Both the position numbers and the translations under genes were made by a program. From Candidatus Competibacter sp. (GTDB lineage Bacteria > Pseudomonadota > Gammaproteobacteria > Competibacterales > Competibacteraceae), in contig JARSSH010000057.1 in the NCBI GenBank assembly GCA_029624815.1, positions 110,611 through 174,610 of the forward strand: a stretch of DNA of 64,000 bases, read 5' to 3'. Below the pieces are notes generated by a model that was not told where the DNA came from, did no database searches, and was given only the letters and a program-made list of their open reading frames with translations. Shown one piece after another: positions 38,919 through 49,299 of the stretch (position 1 is its first letter; each line of letters begins with the position of its first letter).

Positions 38919-40259
38919 GTGTCCCGTTCCTGGTGGTCATTGCTCCGGCGGCAGGCGCTGATCCTGCTGGGTGCTGCGTGGATCGGCTGGTTGGCGGGGT
39001 ATCCGCTGGCCGTTCCGTTGTTGGCCACGCTGGGCTGTCTGGCCTGGCAGATGTGGAAGTTGCGACAAGTGGATCGCTGGCTGCGCGAGGGACGGGACGC
39101 CGGTCCGGCGCCGTTCGGCGGGCTGGTGTGGTCGGATATCGGCGTCCATGTCGCGCGCCTGCGCCGGCAGAGCCGCAAGCGCAAACGCAAGCTCAGCCGG
39201 TTGCTGAAACAATTCCAGCAGGCCACCGCCGCGTTGCCGGACGCCGCCGTGGTGTTGAGCGAAGACGACCGGATGCTGTGGTGCAATGGCGCTGCCCACA
39301 CCTTGCTTGGACTGTCGCCGCACCGGGATGTCGGATTGCCGATCGCGCACCTGCTGCGTCATCCTGGCTTCGTGGCGTTTTTGACCCAGCGGCGTTGCCG
39401 CGACAGCGTGGAATTTCCGGCGCCGGTGGATGACGGCGTGCTGCTCAGCGCTCGCGTCGTGCCTTACGGCAAGAAGCAGCGGCTGTTGCTGGCGGCGGAC
39501 ATCACCCGGGTCCGCCAGTTGGAGCAGATGCGGCGCGATTTCGTCGCCAACGTTTCGCACGAATTGCGCACGCCGCTGACGGTGATCGCCGGCTATCTGG
39601 AGACGCTGCTCGACAGCGAAAGCCCGGCGCTGGCGGCATGGCGGCAGCCATTGTCGGGTATGCAGCAGCAGTCCAGGCGCATGCTGCACATCGTCGAGGA
39701 TCTGTTGATGCTGGCGCGATTGGAAACCCAGCGCGAGCGACCGCCGCGCAAGCCGGTGGCGGTGCCGGCGCTGCTGGCGGATATCGCCGGGGACGCCATC
39801 GCCCTCAGCGGCGAGCAGGGCCATCAGGTCGAGGTCGATGCCGATCCCAGATTATGGCTGCTTGGCTGCGAGAAGGAGTTGCGCAGCGCGTTTTCCAATC
39901 TGGCGTTCAACGCGGTGCGCCATACGCCGGCCGGAGGGTGGGTTCGGATCCGCTGGTTCGTCGACGCCGGCGGCCTGCATCTGGTGGTGGAGGACAACGG
40001 CGAGGGGATTGCCTCCCAGCACATTTCGCGGCTGACCGAGCGCTTCTACCGAGTCAACCGCGACCGCTCGCGCGGCGGTGGCGGCACTGGGCTGGGGCTA
40101 TCCATCGTCAAGCACGTTCTGAACAATCATGGCGGTCAGTTGCGGATCGCCAGCGAATTGGGCGTCGGTAGCACATTTAGCTGCGATTTTCCCACGGAAC
40201 TACGGGCGGAGCCGGCCGCCGTTGCGCCGGCATGTGGCGGACCCGCCGCCCGATGTTAA
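38919..40259 (+). CDS. phoR: Phosphate regulon sensor kinase PhoR
   Basis: Membrane histidine kinase partnering PhoB. The GTG start is one base after the phoB stop. The N-terminus has two hydrophobic segments (LILLGAAWIGWLAGYPLAVP, LLATLGCLAWQMW) with almost no periplasmic loop, as in E. coli PhoR. A PAS domain follows (DAAVVLSEDDRMLWCNGAA), then HisKA with His214 in FVANVSHELRTPLTVIAGYL, N-box FNAVRHTP, and the ATP lid DNGEGI and GGTGLGLSIVK. 446 aa. Confidence 0.95.
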   Translation: MSRSWWSLLRRQALILLGAAWIGWLAGYPLAVPLLATLGCLAWQMWKLRQVDRWLREGRDAGPAPFGGLVWSDIGVHVARLRRQSRKRKRKLSRLLKQFQQATAALPDAAVVLSEDDRMLWCNGAAHTLLGLSPHRDVGLPIAHLLRHPGFVAFLTQRRCRDSVEFPAPVDDGVLLSARVVPYGKKQRLLLAADITRVRQLEQMRRDFVANVSHELRTPLTVIAGYLETLLDSESPALAAWRQPLSGMQQQSRRMLHIVEDLLMLARLETQRERPPRKPVAVPALLADIAGDAIALSGEQGHQVEVDADPRLWLLGCEKELRSAFSNLAFNAVRHTPAGGWVRIRWFVDAGGLHLVVEDNGEGIASQHISRLTERFYRVNRDRSRGGGGTGLGLSIVKHVLNNHGGQLRIASELGVGSTFSCDFPTELRAEPAAVAPACGGPAARC

Positions 40260-40289
40260 ACTGACGGCGTTTTTGCCGAGGAGCACCCG

Positions 40290-40796
40290 ATGAAATTACT
40301 GCTGGTCCGCCATGCCATCGCCGAGGATGCGGAACCGTCCGCCGCTGGAGGCGCCGACGCGCTGCGACCGCTGACCGAAGTCGGTCGCAAGAAGATGCGC
40401 AAGGGCGCCAACCGCCTGCGTTCCCAAGTGGACAGGATCGATGTATTGGCATGTAGCCCCCGGGTGCGGGCGCGCGAAACCGCCGGAATCATCGCCCGCG
40501 CGTTTGGCGACTTGCCGGTGCTGGAGCGTCCCGAGCTGGATTTTACCGATCCGCCCGAAGCGGCGGCGGCGTGGTTAAGGCAGTATCCGGCCGAGACGGT
40601 GCTGGCGGCGGTGGGCCACGAACCCCATCTGAGTTTGCTGTCCGGCCTGCTGCTGACGGCTGTATCCTGTCCCCTGATCGCCTTTCGCAAGGGCGGGGTG
40701 GCGCTGCTCGAATTTCCCGGCCGCGCCACGCCGGGCGAGGGTGTGTTGCACTGGGTGTTGACCGCCGGCCAGTTGCGCGGCCTCAAGCAGGATTGA
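40290..40796 (+). CDS. sixA: SixA-type phosphohistidine phosphatase
   Basis: Histidine-phosphatase-superfamily protein of 168 aa. RHG-type motif LLVRHAIAED, the second-site VLACSPRVRARETA and AAVGHEPHLS are conserved. SixA in E. coli dephosphorylates phosphohistidine proteins (ArcB, PtsN relay). Here it lies between phoR and ppx on the same strand, with a GAGGAG ribosome site, hinting at a role linked to phosphate signalling; that link is positional only. Confidence 0.88.
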   Translation: MKLLLVRHAIAEDAEPSAAGGADALRPLTEVGRKKMRKGANRLRSQVDRIDVLACSPRVRARETAGIIARAFGDLPVLERPELDFTDPPEAAAAWLRQYPAETVLAAVGHEPHLSLLSGLLLTAVSCPLIAFRKGGVALLEFPGRATPGEGVLHWVLTAGQLRGLKQD

Positions 40797-40809
40797 AAGG
40801 GAAGCCGTT

Positions 40810-42300
40810 GTGTCCACCGACGTCGTCGCCGCCATCGATCTGGGTTCCAACAGCTTTCATCTGATCGTCGCCCGGATCGCCAACGGCCATGTGCAGGTGC
40901 TGGACCGGTTGCGCGAGATGGTGCAGTTGGCCGCTGGCCTGGACAACCGCAATCGCTTGTCCGAGGAATCGCAGCAGCGTGCTTTGGACTGCCTGGCGCG
41001 CTTCGGCCAGCGCCTGCGTCATCTCGCGCCCGAACAATTGCGCATCGTCGGCACCAACACCTTGCGCCAGGCTCGCAACAGCACCGGGTTTCTAAGCCGC
41101 GCCGAGCAGGTGCTGGGGCACAACATCGAGATCGTCAGCGGTCAGGAAGAGGCGCGGCTGATCTATCTGGGCGTCGCCCACAGCGTCGCCGACGTGGCCG
41201 GCCAACGGCTGGTGGTGGATATCGGCGGCGGCAGCACCGAACTGATCGTCGGCGAGAAGTTCGAAACCCGCTCCCTGACCAGCCTCAAGATGGGCTGCGT
41301 CAGTCTGAGCCGGGCCTGCTTCGACGACGGGCGGATCAGCGAATCCCGCCTGCGCGAGGCGGAATTGCAAGTGCGCTTGAAGCTGGAACCGGTTTGCGAG
41401 GAATTCCTGGCGCTGGGCTGGCGGGTGGCGACCGGCGCTTCGGGTTCGATCAAGGCCATCCACGAAGTGATCATGAAGGAAGGATGGAGCCGCGACGGGA
41501 TTACGCTGGAGGCATTGCGCCGTCTGCGCGCCGCGCTGCTGGAAAGCGGACAGACGGCGGCCATTGCCGCGCGTTGGCAACTGGAGCCGGCCCGCGCCCG
41601 GGTGTTTACCGGCGGATTCGTAGTGCTGCATGGTTTGTGCGAGGCGCTGGGCGTGACCCGAATGGAGGTGTCCGACGGCGCGTTGCGGGAAGGGGTCATT
41701 TACGACTTGCTGGGTCGCATCCGCCACGAGGACGTGCGCGATCGCACCATCGCCGCGGTCATCGACCGTTACGGTCTGGATCGAGCACAGGCCGAACGGG
41801 TCAGCGCGACCGCGCGGGCGCTGTTGAGTCGGATAGAGGATCGCTGGGGTCTGGCGGCGGAAGAGTGGGCGCACAATCTGGATTGGGCGGCCCGCCTGCA
41901 TGAGATCGGTTTGCTGCTGACGCATGATCGCCACCACAAACACGGTGCCTATATTTTGCAACATGCCGAACTGCCGGGCTTCTCGACCAGCGATCAGACG
42001 CTGCTGGCGGCGCTGGTCCGTCGTCACCGGCGGGGATTTTCGGCAAGCGCGTTCAAACACCTGCCCAAGGAGGTGGCGCCGCTGACCCAGCGCTTGGGCG
42101 TGGTGCTGCGACTGGCGGTGGTGCTGCATCGCAGCCGCAGCCGCCAGCCCTTGCCGCCGCTGGAATTGCGCGCCAACCGGCGCCGCCTGGATTTACGCTT
42201 CCCAGCGGGCTGGTTGGACAATCATCCGCTGACGCGAGCCGACCTGACGGCGGAGGCGCGTTATCTGAAAAAGGCGGGGTTTCGGTTGGAGTTTGGTTGA
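40810..42300 (+). CDS. ppx: Exopolyphosphatase (Ppx/GppA family)
   Basis: Releases phosphate from polyphosphate ends. GTG 40810 follows AAGGGAAG, 13 bp after sixA. ASKHA-fold motifs: AIDLGSNSFHLIVARI (phosphate 1), IGTNTLRQA-like IVGTNTLRQARN, SGQEEARLIYLG and VVDIGGGSTELIVG (phosphate 2). The C-terminal half has the HD-type helical region (AARLHEIGLLLTHDRHHKHG). 496 aa. With phoBR it forms a phosphate module consistent with polyphosphate turnover. Confidence 0.93.
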   Translation: MSTDVVAAIDLGSNSFHLIVARIANGHVQVLDRLREMVQLAAGLDNRNRLSEESQQRALDCLARFGQRLRHLAPEQLRIVGTNTLRQARNSTGFLSRAEQVLGHNIEIVSGQEEARLIYLGVAHSVADVAGQRLVVDIGGGSTELIVGEKFETRSLTSLKMGCVSLSRACFDDGRISESRLREAELQVRLKLEPVCEEFLALGWRVATGASGSIKAIHEVIMKEGWSRDGITLEALRRLRAALLESGQTAAIAARWQLEPARARVFTGGFVVLHGLCEALGVTRMEVSDGALREGVIYDLLGRIRHEDVRDRTIAAVIDRYGLDRAQAERVSATARALLSRIEDRWGLAAEEWAHNLDWAARLHEIGLLLTHDRHHKHGAYILQHAELPGFSTSDQTLLAALVRRHRRGFSASAFKHLPKEVAPLTQRLGVVLRLAVVLHRSRSRQPLPPLELRANRRRLDLRFPAGWLDNHPLTRADLTAEARYLKKAGFRLEFG

Positions 42301-42350
42301 GGGGATGGAGGATGCTGTACGAAATTCATTCCGGATGGGGTAAGGTCTTT

Positions 42351-43961
42351 TTAAAGCCCATCCGCGCCGACGAGGAAAGAGTGCTCGAGTAGCCTATCCC
42401 GATAAGCCGACTGCCCCTCTTCATCCTCGTGGCACGGCCAAGACCGAACATCGAAGCGATTTTGCAGGAAGTCGGTCAATTCGCGGCGGAAGGCGCTGAG
42501 GAATTCATCGGTTTCCACGACCCCGGCGGTGCGTACCGCATTCTCCCAACGATCGAGAACGGCGACGATGAGCCGACCCTCACCGCAGGCATGGGCAACA
42601 ATGCGCGCCTCGGAACCTTCTTCGTCAATGGCGACGCCGATCGGCAGGTCGCCAGTGGCCAAAAACCGCAACCACTCCAGCAATTCAGGAAATGGATCAT
42701 TGATTTCCGAGAAAAGAATCTTGGCGGTTCGTTCGCCAAAGGTCAGTAGTAGTTGATATGGCTCCAAGCGCACCCTCAATCGATCCAACTGGATGTCGCG
42801 ATTGGGAGTCGTGGCGCCCGCCCAATACTCCAGGGGACGGAACAATCGCTCGCGCTCCCGTGTATCCGTACACAATTCGGAACGTGTGGAAAGGGCGGAG
42901 ACCATATAAAGTCGAAAGGGAATGATTGACGCATCTTCTCCGCTATCGAGTTGGCACCTGTCGAGCAGGTCGCCGTGTGACGTCCAGCGAAAGGCTTCGT
43001 GTTCGAGGATACGGATGGCTTGACCGGGACCGTCCTCAACCGCCGTGACGTAGTCGAACTCGCACAGGACCGATTGGGTGGCTTCAAGAGTGAAGTGGAA
43101 ACGGGTCCAGCGGGTTACCGACTCTTTGTCGACCATTTTCAGACAACCCAGTCCTGCTTCGTCCAACCAGGTTTGTAGAGCGAGGCGACGCCCCCTGGCG
43201 CCCGGTGGCGGTTGGGGCGTGATCTCGTCCCGGACAGGTACTCCGACAGGCCACAGCAGCAGCCTTGCGAAAGTCTCGAGGCTCTTTCTCAAGCGTGCAT
43301 TGCGGCATAGCGAGAGGGGGAGGATGAAACCGCTGTAGTCGTGAACATGGCGGCGGTCGGCGCCGAGATCGCCGAAATCGAAGATTCCCTGGGGTATCTT
43401 TCCGGCGGCCCAGTGCCCCTGATAGCGGGTTGTTTTGCCTGATCGGACCAGCAGCAGGCATGGAGTCAGGCCATCAAATCGACCGCGCAGGACGCCGCTT
43501 TCGATCCGGCACAGGCCAAACTGAGGGGTGGATGTATCGGGTTTGGTGAGTTTACCCACGAATGTCTCGGCATCCGCCAGCCACGCCATTGCCTGTCGGC
43601 GCCAGGTATCCAGAGTTGGATTATCAACGGCTACTTGGTCGAGGCGATCCACGCCGAGGATATCGAGCAGATCGCTTGCAAGCTGCGTCACGTCCCCCGC
43701 TACCCGCAGATACTCGTCCTGAAGTGCTGGTGGCGCGATGCGCAGGAAACGGGCTTCCTGGTCGTGCCACCCCGAGCGGCATCTTTCCCCTCGCAGGCAG
43801 AGCCAGGCATCGACCGCCCAATGAAGTGCGTTCTGCATGTGGTCGAAAAACGATCCGAGGTACCTACGGCCCCCACCGAGGGCATAACGCACGCCACCGA
43901 GATCGTTGCTGGCGAATCGCCTTGCCTGCTCAGCCCAGATCTCGTCGCTATCTTCGGTCAT
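42351..43961 (-). CDS. Unknown protein A of a two-gene system
   Basis: Not recognised; 536 aa from ATG 43961, which overlaps the stop of the upstream unknown gene by 14 bp. A longer frame reaches 44000. The N-terminal 120 residues are helical and contain DAWLCLRGE at 51-59, a motif shared with its partner. The rest is mixed alpha/beta with many Trp, Arg and Glu residues and no signal peptide or TM helix, so it is cytosolic. The C-terminal third (FTLEATQSVLCEFDYVTAVE, then LRVRLEPYQLLLTFGERTAK) is predicted beta-rich. Convergent with ppx. Base use is less GC-rich than its neighbours, a possible sign of transfer. Confidence 0.75.
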   Translation of the reverse strand: MTEDSDEIWAEQARRFASNDLGGVRYALGGGRRYLGSFFDHMQNALHWAVDAWLCLRGERCRSGWHDQEARFLRIAPPALQDEYLRVAGDVTQLASDLLDILGVDRLDQVAVDNPTLDTWRRQAMAWLADAETFVGKLTKPDTSTPQFGLCRIESGVLRGRFDGLTPCLLLVRSGKTTRYQGHWAAGKIPQGIFDFGDLGADRRHVHDYSGFILPLSLCRNARLRKSLETFARLLLWPVGVPVRDEITPQPPPGARGRRLALQTWLDEAGLGCLKMVDKESVTRWTRFHFTLEATQSVLCEFDYVTAVEDGPGQAIRILEHEAFRWTSHGDLLDRCQLDSGEDASIIPFRLYMVSALSTRSELCTDTRERERLFRPLEYWAGATTPNRDIQLDRLRVRLEPYQLLLTFGERTAKILFSEINDPFPELLEWLRFLATGDLPIGVAIDEEGSEARIVAHACGEGRLIVAVLDRWENAVRTAGVVETDEFLSAFRRELTDFLQNRFDVRSWPCHEDEEGQSAYRDRLLEHSFLVGADGL

Positions 43962-45681
43962 GGTCTGGCATTTCCTCTTCAGAGCGGGGCGCAGAGCCAA
44001 GCAGGGCCTCGTATTCGATCCATAGCGTTTCGATCCGATCCAGTCGCTCCGAGTCTTCCGCCGTATCGTCGTTCACCAGCACGTCGAGCGCCGCGATCAG
44101 TCGCCGCTTGCGAACCAGGGCCAAGGGATCGCGCCAGGCGGGCCAGCCGGCTTCGACATTTGGCAGGGCGGCGTAGCCGAGCGCCTCGAAACGGCGGCGT
44201 CCCAAGGCGAGAGTCAGGTCGTCGTGGATTGCGCTCAGACGTTCCGGGTCGAAATCCCCACCATCATGGCGCCAGCCACAGAGTCGGCAAGGCTCCTCGC
44301 GGTTTTCCCGTATCCCCGGCAACCCGCAGCAGGAACAGATTTGGCGGGTTCCCCTGGCTTCGGGATGGCAGGCGAACCACAGCCAACGTCGATGCCAGGG
44401 TTGAGAGACAGCAATAGCCGCATCGACGGGAGCGGGAATGCGCTGAACGAACGGGTGAAATAGAGTGGCTTCCAGAATGCCCTGTTGGCCCCTATCGATG
44501 ACCAGTTTCGCGCCCTGACGCTGGACGATGCGGCCTTGTCCAACATTGGGAGACACGGCAACCCAGTCGCCTTCATAAAGATCGATCTCCGGCGCAACCA
44601 ACGCTTCGAGTGCGGCCAGCGCCTGCTCGAATTGGTGAAGAATCGCGGTAATTCCCGGTTCCCATCCCGTCAGTTGCTTCGGCAGCGCCCGAACACAGGC
44701 CATGCTGAATTCGCTATAAAAATGCAGGCAGTCGTTGAGCGGATCGGCGATGGACGGCGGCGCCCTGCCCTGTAATTTACGGATATGGCGCTCGGAAGGG
44801 TCGCGCCAATACACGCAGTCGTTCACCGGTGCGAAGGTGATCCACCATGCCTTTGCGGCGGCATCCAAGGTCTCGAGCAGCATGTTGCTGACATTCCCCA
44901 CGCCGAGCAGACCGGCGTTCTCAATCGAACGCTGGGTCTCGCAAAGGTTGTCATGGGCCTGCACCAGCCAGTAATACCCAGGTGCGGAGATGGGCGGAGT
45001 CCGTGGGCGCTCGATACGTTCGATCCGGGCGATTCGAAGGCTGTACCCCTTTACCAAGTCTTCCAAGGTGGCTGTCGGCACGATGATCCGCGCGATCAGA
45101 CCTCTCACGGTGAGAACCCGGCCTATCGATCTATCGTGAAGACGCACCCACTCGCCGGGATGCAGATTCACGTAGCGCTCTGCAACGACATCCTCGACCG
45201 CGAGCTGTAGCTCGTGAAGAGCCTTCTTATAATGGTTCTGCCTGTCGATACCCGCATAGAGCAGCTTTCGGTGCTCGTCGGAGAGCGGTGTAAACAAGTT
45301 CGTCGGAAAAGGTTCCGCGCGAATGGCTTGCTCGGCCGTCGCGAGTTCGGTCAGAGCAGCCGCTATCGATTCGGTTACCTCCGGTCGCGACCAAACCTGC
45401 AAACGTTGCTGCAAAACGTCCTTTTTCAGGTAACGCTCCAGGGGTAGCGGTTGAACGGGCTCGCCGCGCAACCACAACCATGCTTCGGCCAAGCGCGCCT
45501 TGGCCTGGTCGCCCGACCAGAAACCACGGTCGGTTTCGTACCAAAGTTTTCTTCCGGCGGCATTGATGTGGCCATCGGTTTTCTCCAGGCGAGCCTTCAA
45601 TTCCTCCGGCAAGACGCATACCGGTGTTGGCTCCTGGCTCTGGTTTTCCCGGCGATCATCCGGCGGATTGCTCATTTTCAT
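43948..45681 (-). CDS. Unknown protein B with CPCC-like zinc knuckle
   Basis: Not recognised; 577 aa from ATG 45681 (MKMSNPPDD). The frame runs open to 46665 but that part is antisense to the hydroxylase gene. Order: helical N-terminus with AWLWLRGE at 67-74, shared with protein A; a small beta-barrel-like segment (GEWVRLHDRSIGRVLTVRG); a second one (GDWVAVSPNVGQGRIVQRQG); then a Cys4 knuckle CSCCGLPG...CRLCGW at about 450-470, followed by LGRRRFEALGYA, which recalls the CPCC domain. The barrels look KOW/S1-like, so nucleic-acid contact is possible but unproven. Translationally coupled to gene A. Confidence 0.75.
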   Translation of the reverse strand: MKMSNPPDDRRENQSQEPTPVCVLPEELKARLEKTDGHINAAGRKLWYETDRGFWSGDQAKARLAEAWLWLRGEPVQPLPLERYLKKDVLQQRLQVWSRPEVTESIAAALTELATAEQAIRAEPFPTNLFTPLSDEHRKLLYAGIDRQNHYKKALHELQLAVEDVVAERYVNLHPGEWVRLHDRSIGRVLTVRGLIARIIVPTATLEDLVKGYSLRIARIERIERPRTPPISAPGYYWLVQAHDNLCETQRSIENAGLLGVGNVSNMLLETLDAAAKAWWITFAPVNDCVYWRDPSERHIRKLQGRAPPSIADPLNDCLHFYSEFSMACVRALPKQLTGWEPGITAILHQFEQALAALEALVAPEIDLYEGDWVAVSPNVGQGRIVQRQGAKLVIDRGQQGILEATLFHPFVQRIPAPVDAAIAVSQPWHRRWLWFACHPEARGTRQICSCCGLPGIRENREEPCRLCGWRHDGGDFDPERLSAIHDDLTLALGRRRFEALGYAALPNVEAGWPAWRDPLALVRKRRLIAALDVLVNDDTAEDSERLDRIETLWIEYEALLGSAPRSEEEMPDHDRR

Positions 45682-45746
45682 AGTGTAAGTAGTATCGTAA
45701 CCGTTCACCCCCACCCCAGCCTTCCCCCACAGGGGTGGAGGGAGTC

Positions 45747-46562
45747 TCACGAAACAAAGGATGCCGGGTTCAGAAACGGTTGCAGCAACAATCCGTGCAG
45801 GCGGGTGGCTCGCCAGTCCCGGAAGTACTCCAGCCCGACGGTCATGCCGGCATGGCCGTCGCGCGGCTGGTCGCGGTAGGTGCCGAACAGTCGATCCCAC
45901 CAGGGCAGGTTGAAGCCGAAATTGCTGTCGGTTTCCTCCGGCCGGATCGAGTGGTGAACCCGATGCATGTCGGGCGTGACCAAGACCCAGCGTAAGGCTC
46001 GATCCAGCCGTCGCGGCAGACCCACGTTGCCGTGATTGAACATCGCGGTGGCGTTCAGGATCACCTCGAACAGCAGGACGGCTACCGGCGGCGTGCCGAG
46101 CAGCACGACCAGCGCCAGCTTGATCAGCATCGACAGCACGATTTCCAGTGGGTGGAAGCGCAGGGCGGTGGTAACGTCGAAATCCAGGTCGGTGTGATGC
46201 ATCCGGTGCAACCGCCAGAGCACCGGTATCTTGTGGAAGACGACGTGCTGGGTGTAGATCGCCAGATCCAGTATCAGCAGGGAGGCGACCAGCGCCAGCC
46301 AGAACGGCGCATTCAGCCCGTGGAACAAACCCCAGCCTCGCGCCGCCGCCAGTTCGGCCGCCCCGACCGCCAGCACCGGGAACACCAGCCGCAACACGAG
46401 ACTGTCCACCACGATGATGCCGAGATTGGCCGGCCAGCGCCGCGCTCGCGGCAGACTCAAGGCGCGGCGCGGTTTCCGCCATTCCCACAGCATCATCGCC
46501 AGCAGGACGGCGAAGAAGCAAGCCAATCGGATGATGGATTCGTTGTGGCGCAGCTCGGTCAT
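45747..46562 (-). CDS. Sterol desaturase / fatty acid hydroxylase family protein
   Basis: Membrane di-iron oxygenase acting on lipids. ATG 46562 (MTELRHNES) is the likely start; the longer frame to 47273 is antisense to hemB. 271 aa with four to five TM helices. The histidine clusters are complete: QHVVFHKIPVLWRLHRMHHT, FRFH-like ALRFHPLE, NHGNVG and PDMHRVHHS. The lipid substrate (hopanoid, fatty acid or carotenoid) cannot be told. Confidence 0.9.
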   Translation of the reverse strand: MTELRHNESIIRLACFFAVLLAMMLWEWRKPRRALSLPRARRWPANLGIIVVDSLVLRLVFPVLAVGAAELAAARGWGLFHGLNAPFWLALVASLLILDLAIYTQHVVFHKIPVLWRLHRMHHTDLDFDVTTALRFHPLEIVLSMLIKLALVVLLGTPPVAVLLFEVILNATAMFNHGNVGLPRRLDRALRWVLVTPDMHRVHHSIRPEETDSNFGFNLPWWDRLFGTYRDQPRDGHAGMTVGLEYFRDWRATRLHGLLLQPFLNPASFVS

Positions 46563-46595
46563 GGAAACGGCTCCATTGGATACCCATGCTCTTGA

Positions 46596-48384
<1,789 letters not shown>

Positions 48385-48388
<4 letters not shown>

Positions 48389-49209
48389 CTGCGTTACCGG
48401 ACCAATACGCCGTGATGGGCAACCCCATCGCCCACAGCAAATCCCCGCGAATTCATGCGCTGTTTGCCGCCCAGACCGGCCAGAATCTGGAATACCGCGC
48501 CATTCTGGTTGAACCGGACGGCTTCGCGGCGGCGGCGCGGGCGTTTCGGGAAGCTGGCGGCAAGGGGCTGAACGTGACCGTACCGTTCAAACAGAATGCC
48601 TGGGTATTCGCCGACCTGCTTAGCGCGCGCGCCGAGCGGGCCGGGGCGGTGAATACGCTGATTTTCGATCCGGCCGGGGTGCGCGGCGACAACACCGACG
48701 GACCGGGACTGGTGCGCGATCTGGCCGTCAATCACGGCTGTCCGCTGGCGGATAAAAGGATTTTGCTGTTGGGGGCGGGCGGCGCGGCGCGCGGGGTATT
48801 GCAGCCGTTGCTGGCCGAACGGCCGGCGCTGCTGGCGATCGCCAACCGCACGGTGGATAAGGCGGTGGAACTGATGCTGCGTTTCAGTGACTTGGGACAG
48901 GTGTCCGGCTGCGGCTTCGCCGATCTGGCCGGGCGCCAATTCGACCTGATCGTGAACGCCACGGCGGCGGGTCTGCACGATGCCGCGCCGCCGTTGCCGG
49001 AGGGTGTGCTGGCGGCGGACGGCTGGTGCTACGACCTGATGTACGGTCGGGAACCGACCGCCTTCGTGCGCTGGGGATGGGCGCATGGCGCCGCCCATTC
49101 CCTGGACGGGTTGGGGATGCTGGTGGAGCAGGCGGCGGAGTCGTTCCATCTCTGGCGCGGAATCTGGCCGGAGACGAAACCGGTGATCGAGGCGTTGCGG
49201 GCGGCGTGA
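48385..49209 (+). CDS. aroE: Shikimate dehydrogenase
   Basis: Reduces 3-dehydroshikimate with NADPH in aromatic amino-acid synthesis. 274 aa. Substrate site YAVMGNPIAHSKSPRIHALF, catalytic Lys in NVTVPFKQNAW, NTLIFDPAGVRGDNTDGPG, NADP motif LLGAGGAARGVL with NRTVDKAVEL, and C-terminal DGLGMLVEQAAESFHLWRG are all present. Start overlaps the preceding gene. Confidence 0.96.
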
Positions 49210-49299
49210 GAACGCCGGAGCGGCAAACACGCTTCAAGACAAGCCGTGGCGAGCTTGACGGGGCGTCCGCCCGTCTCCGGTTCCGGTGGAACGCGCGGC

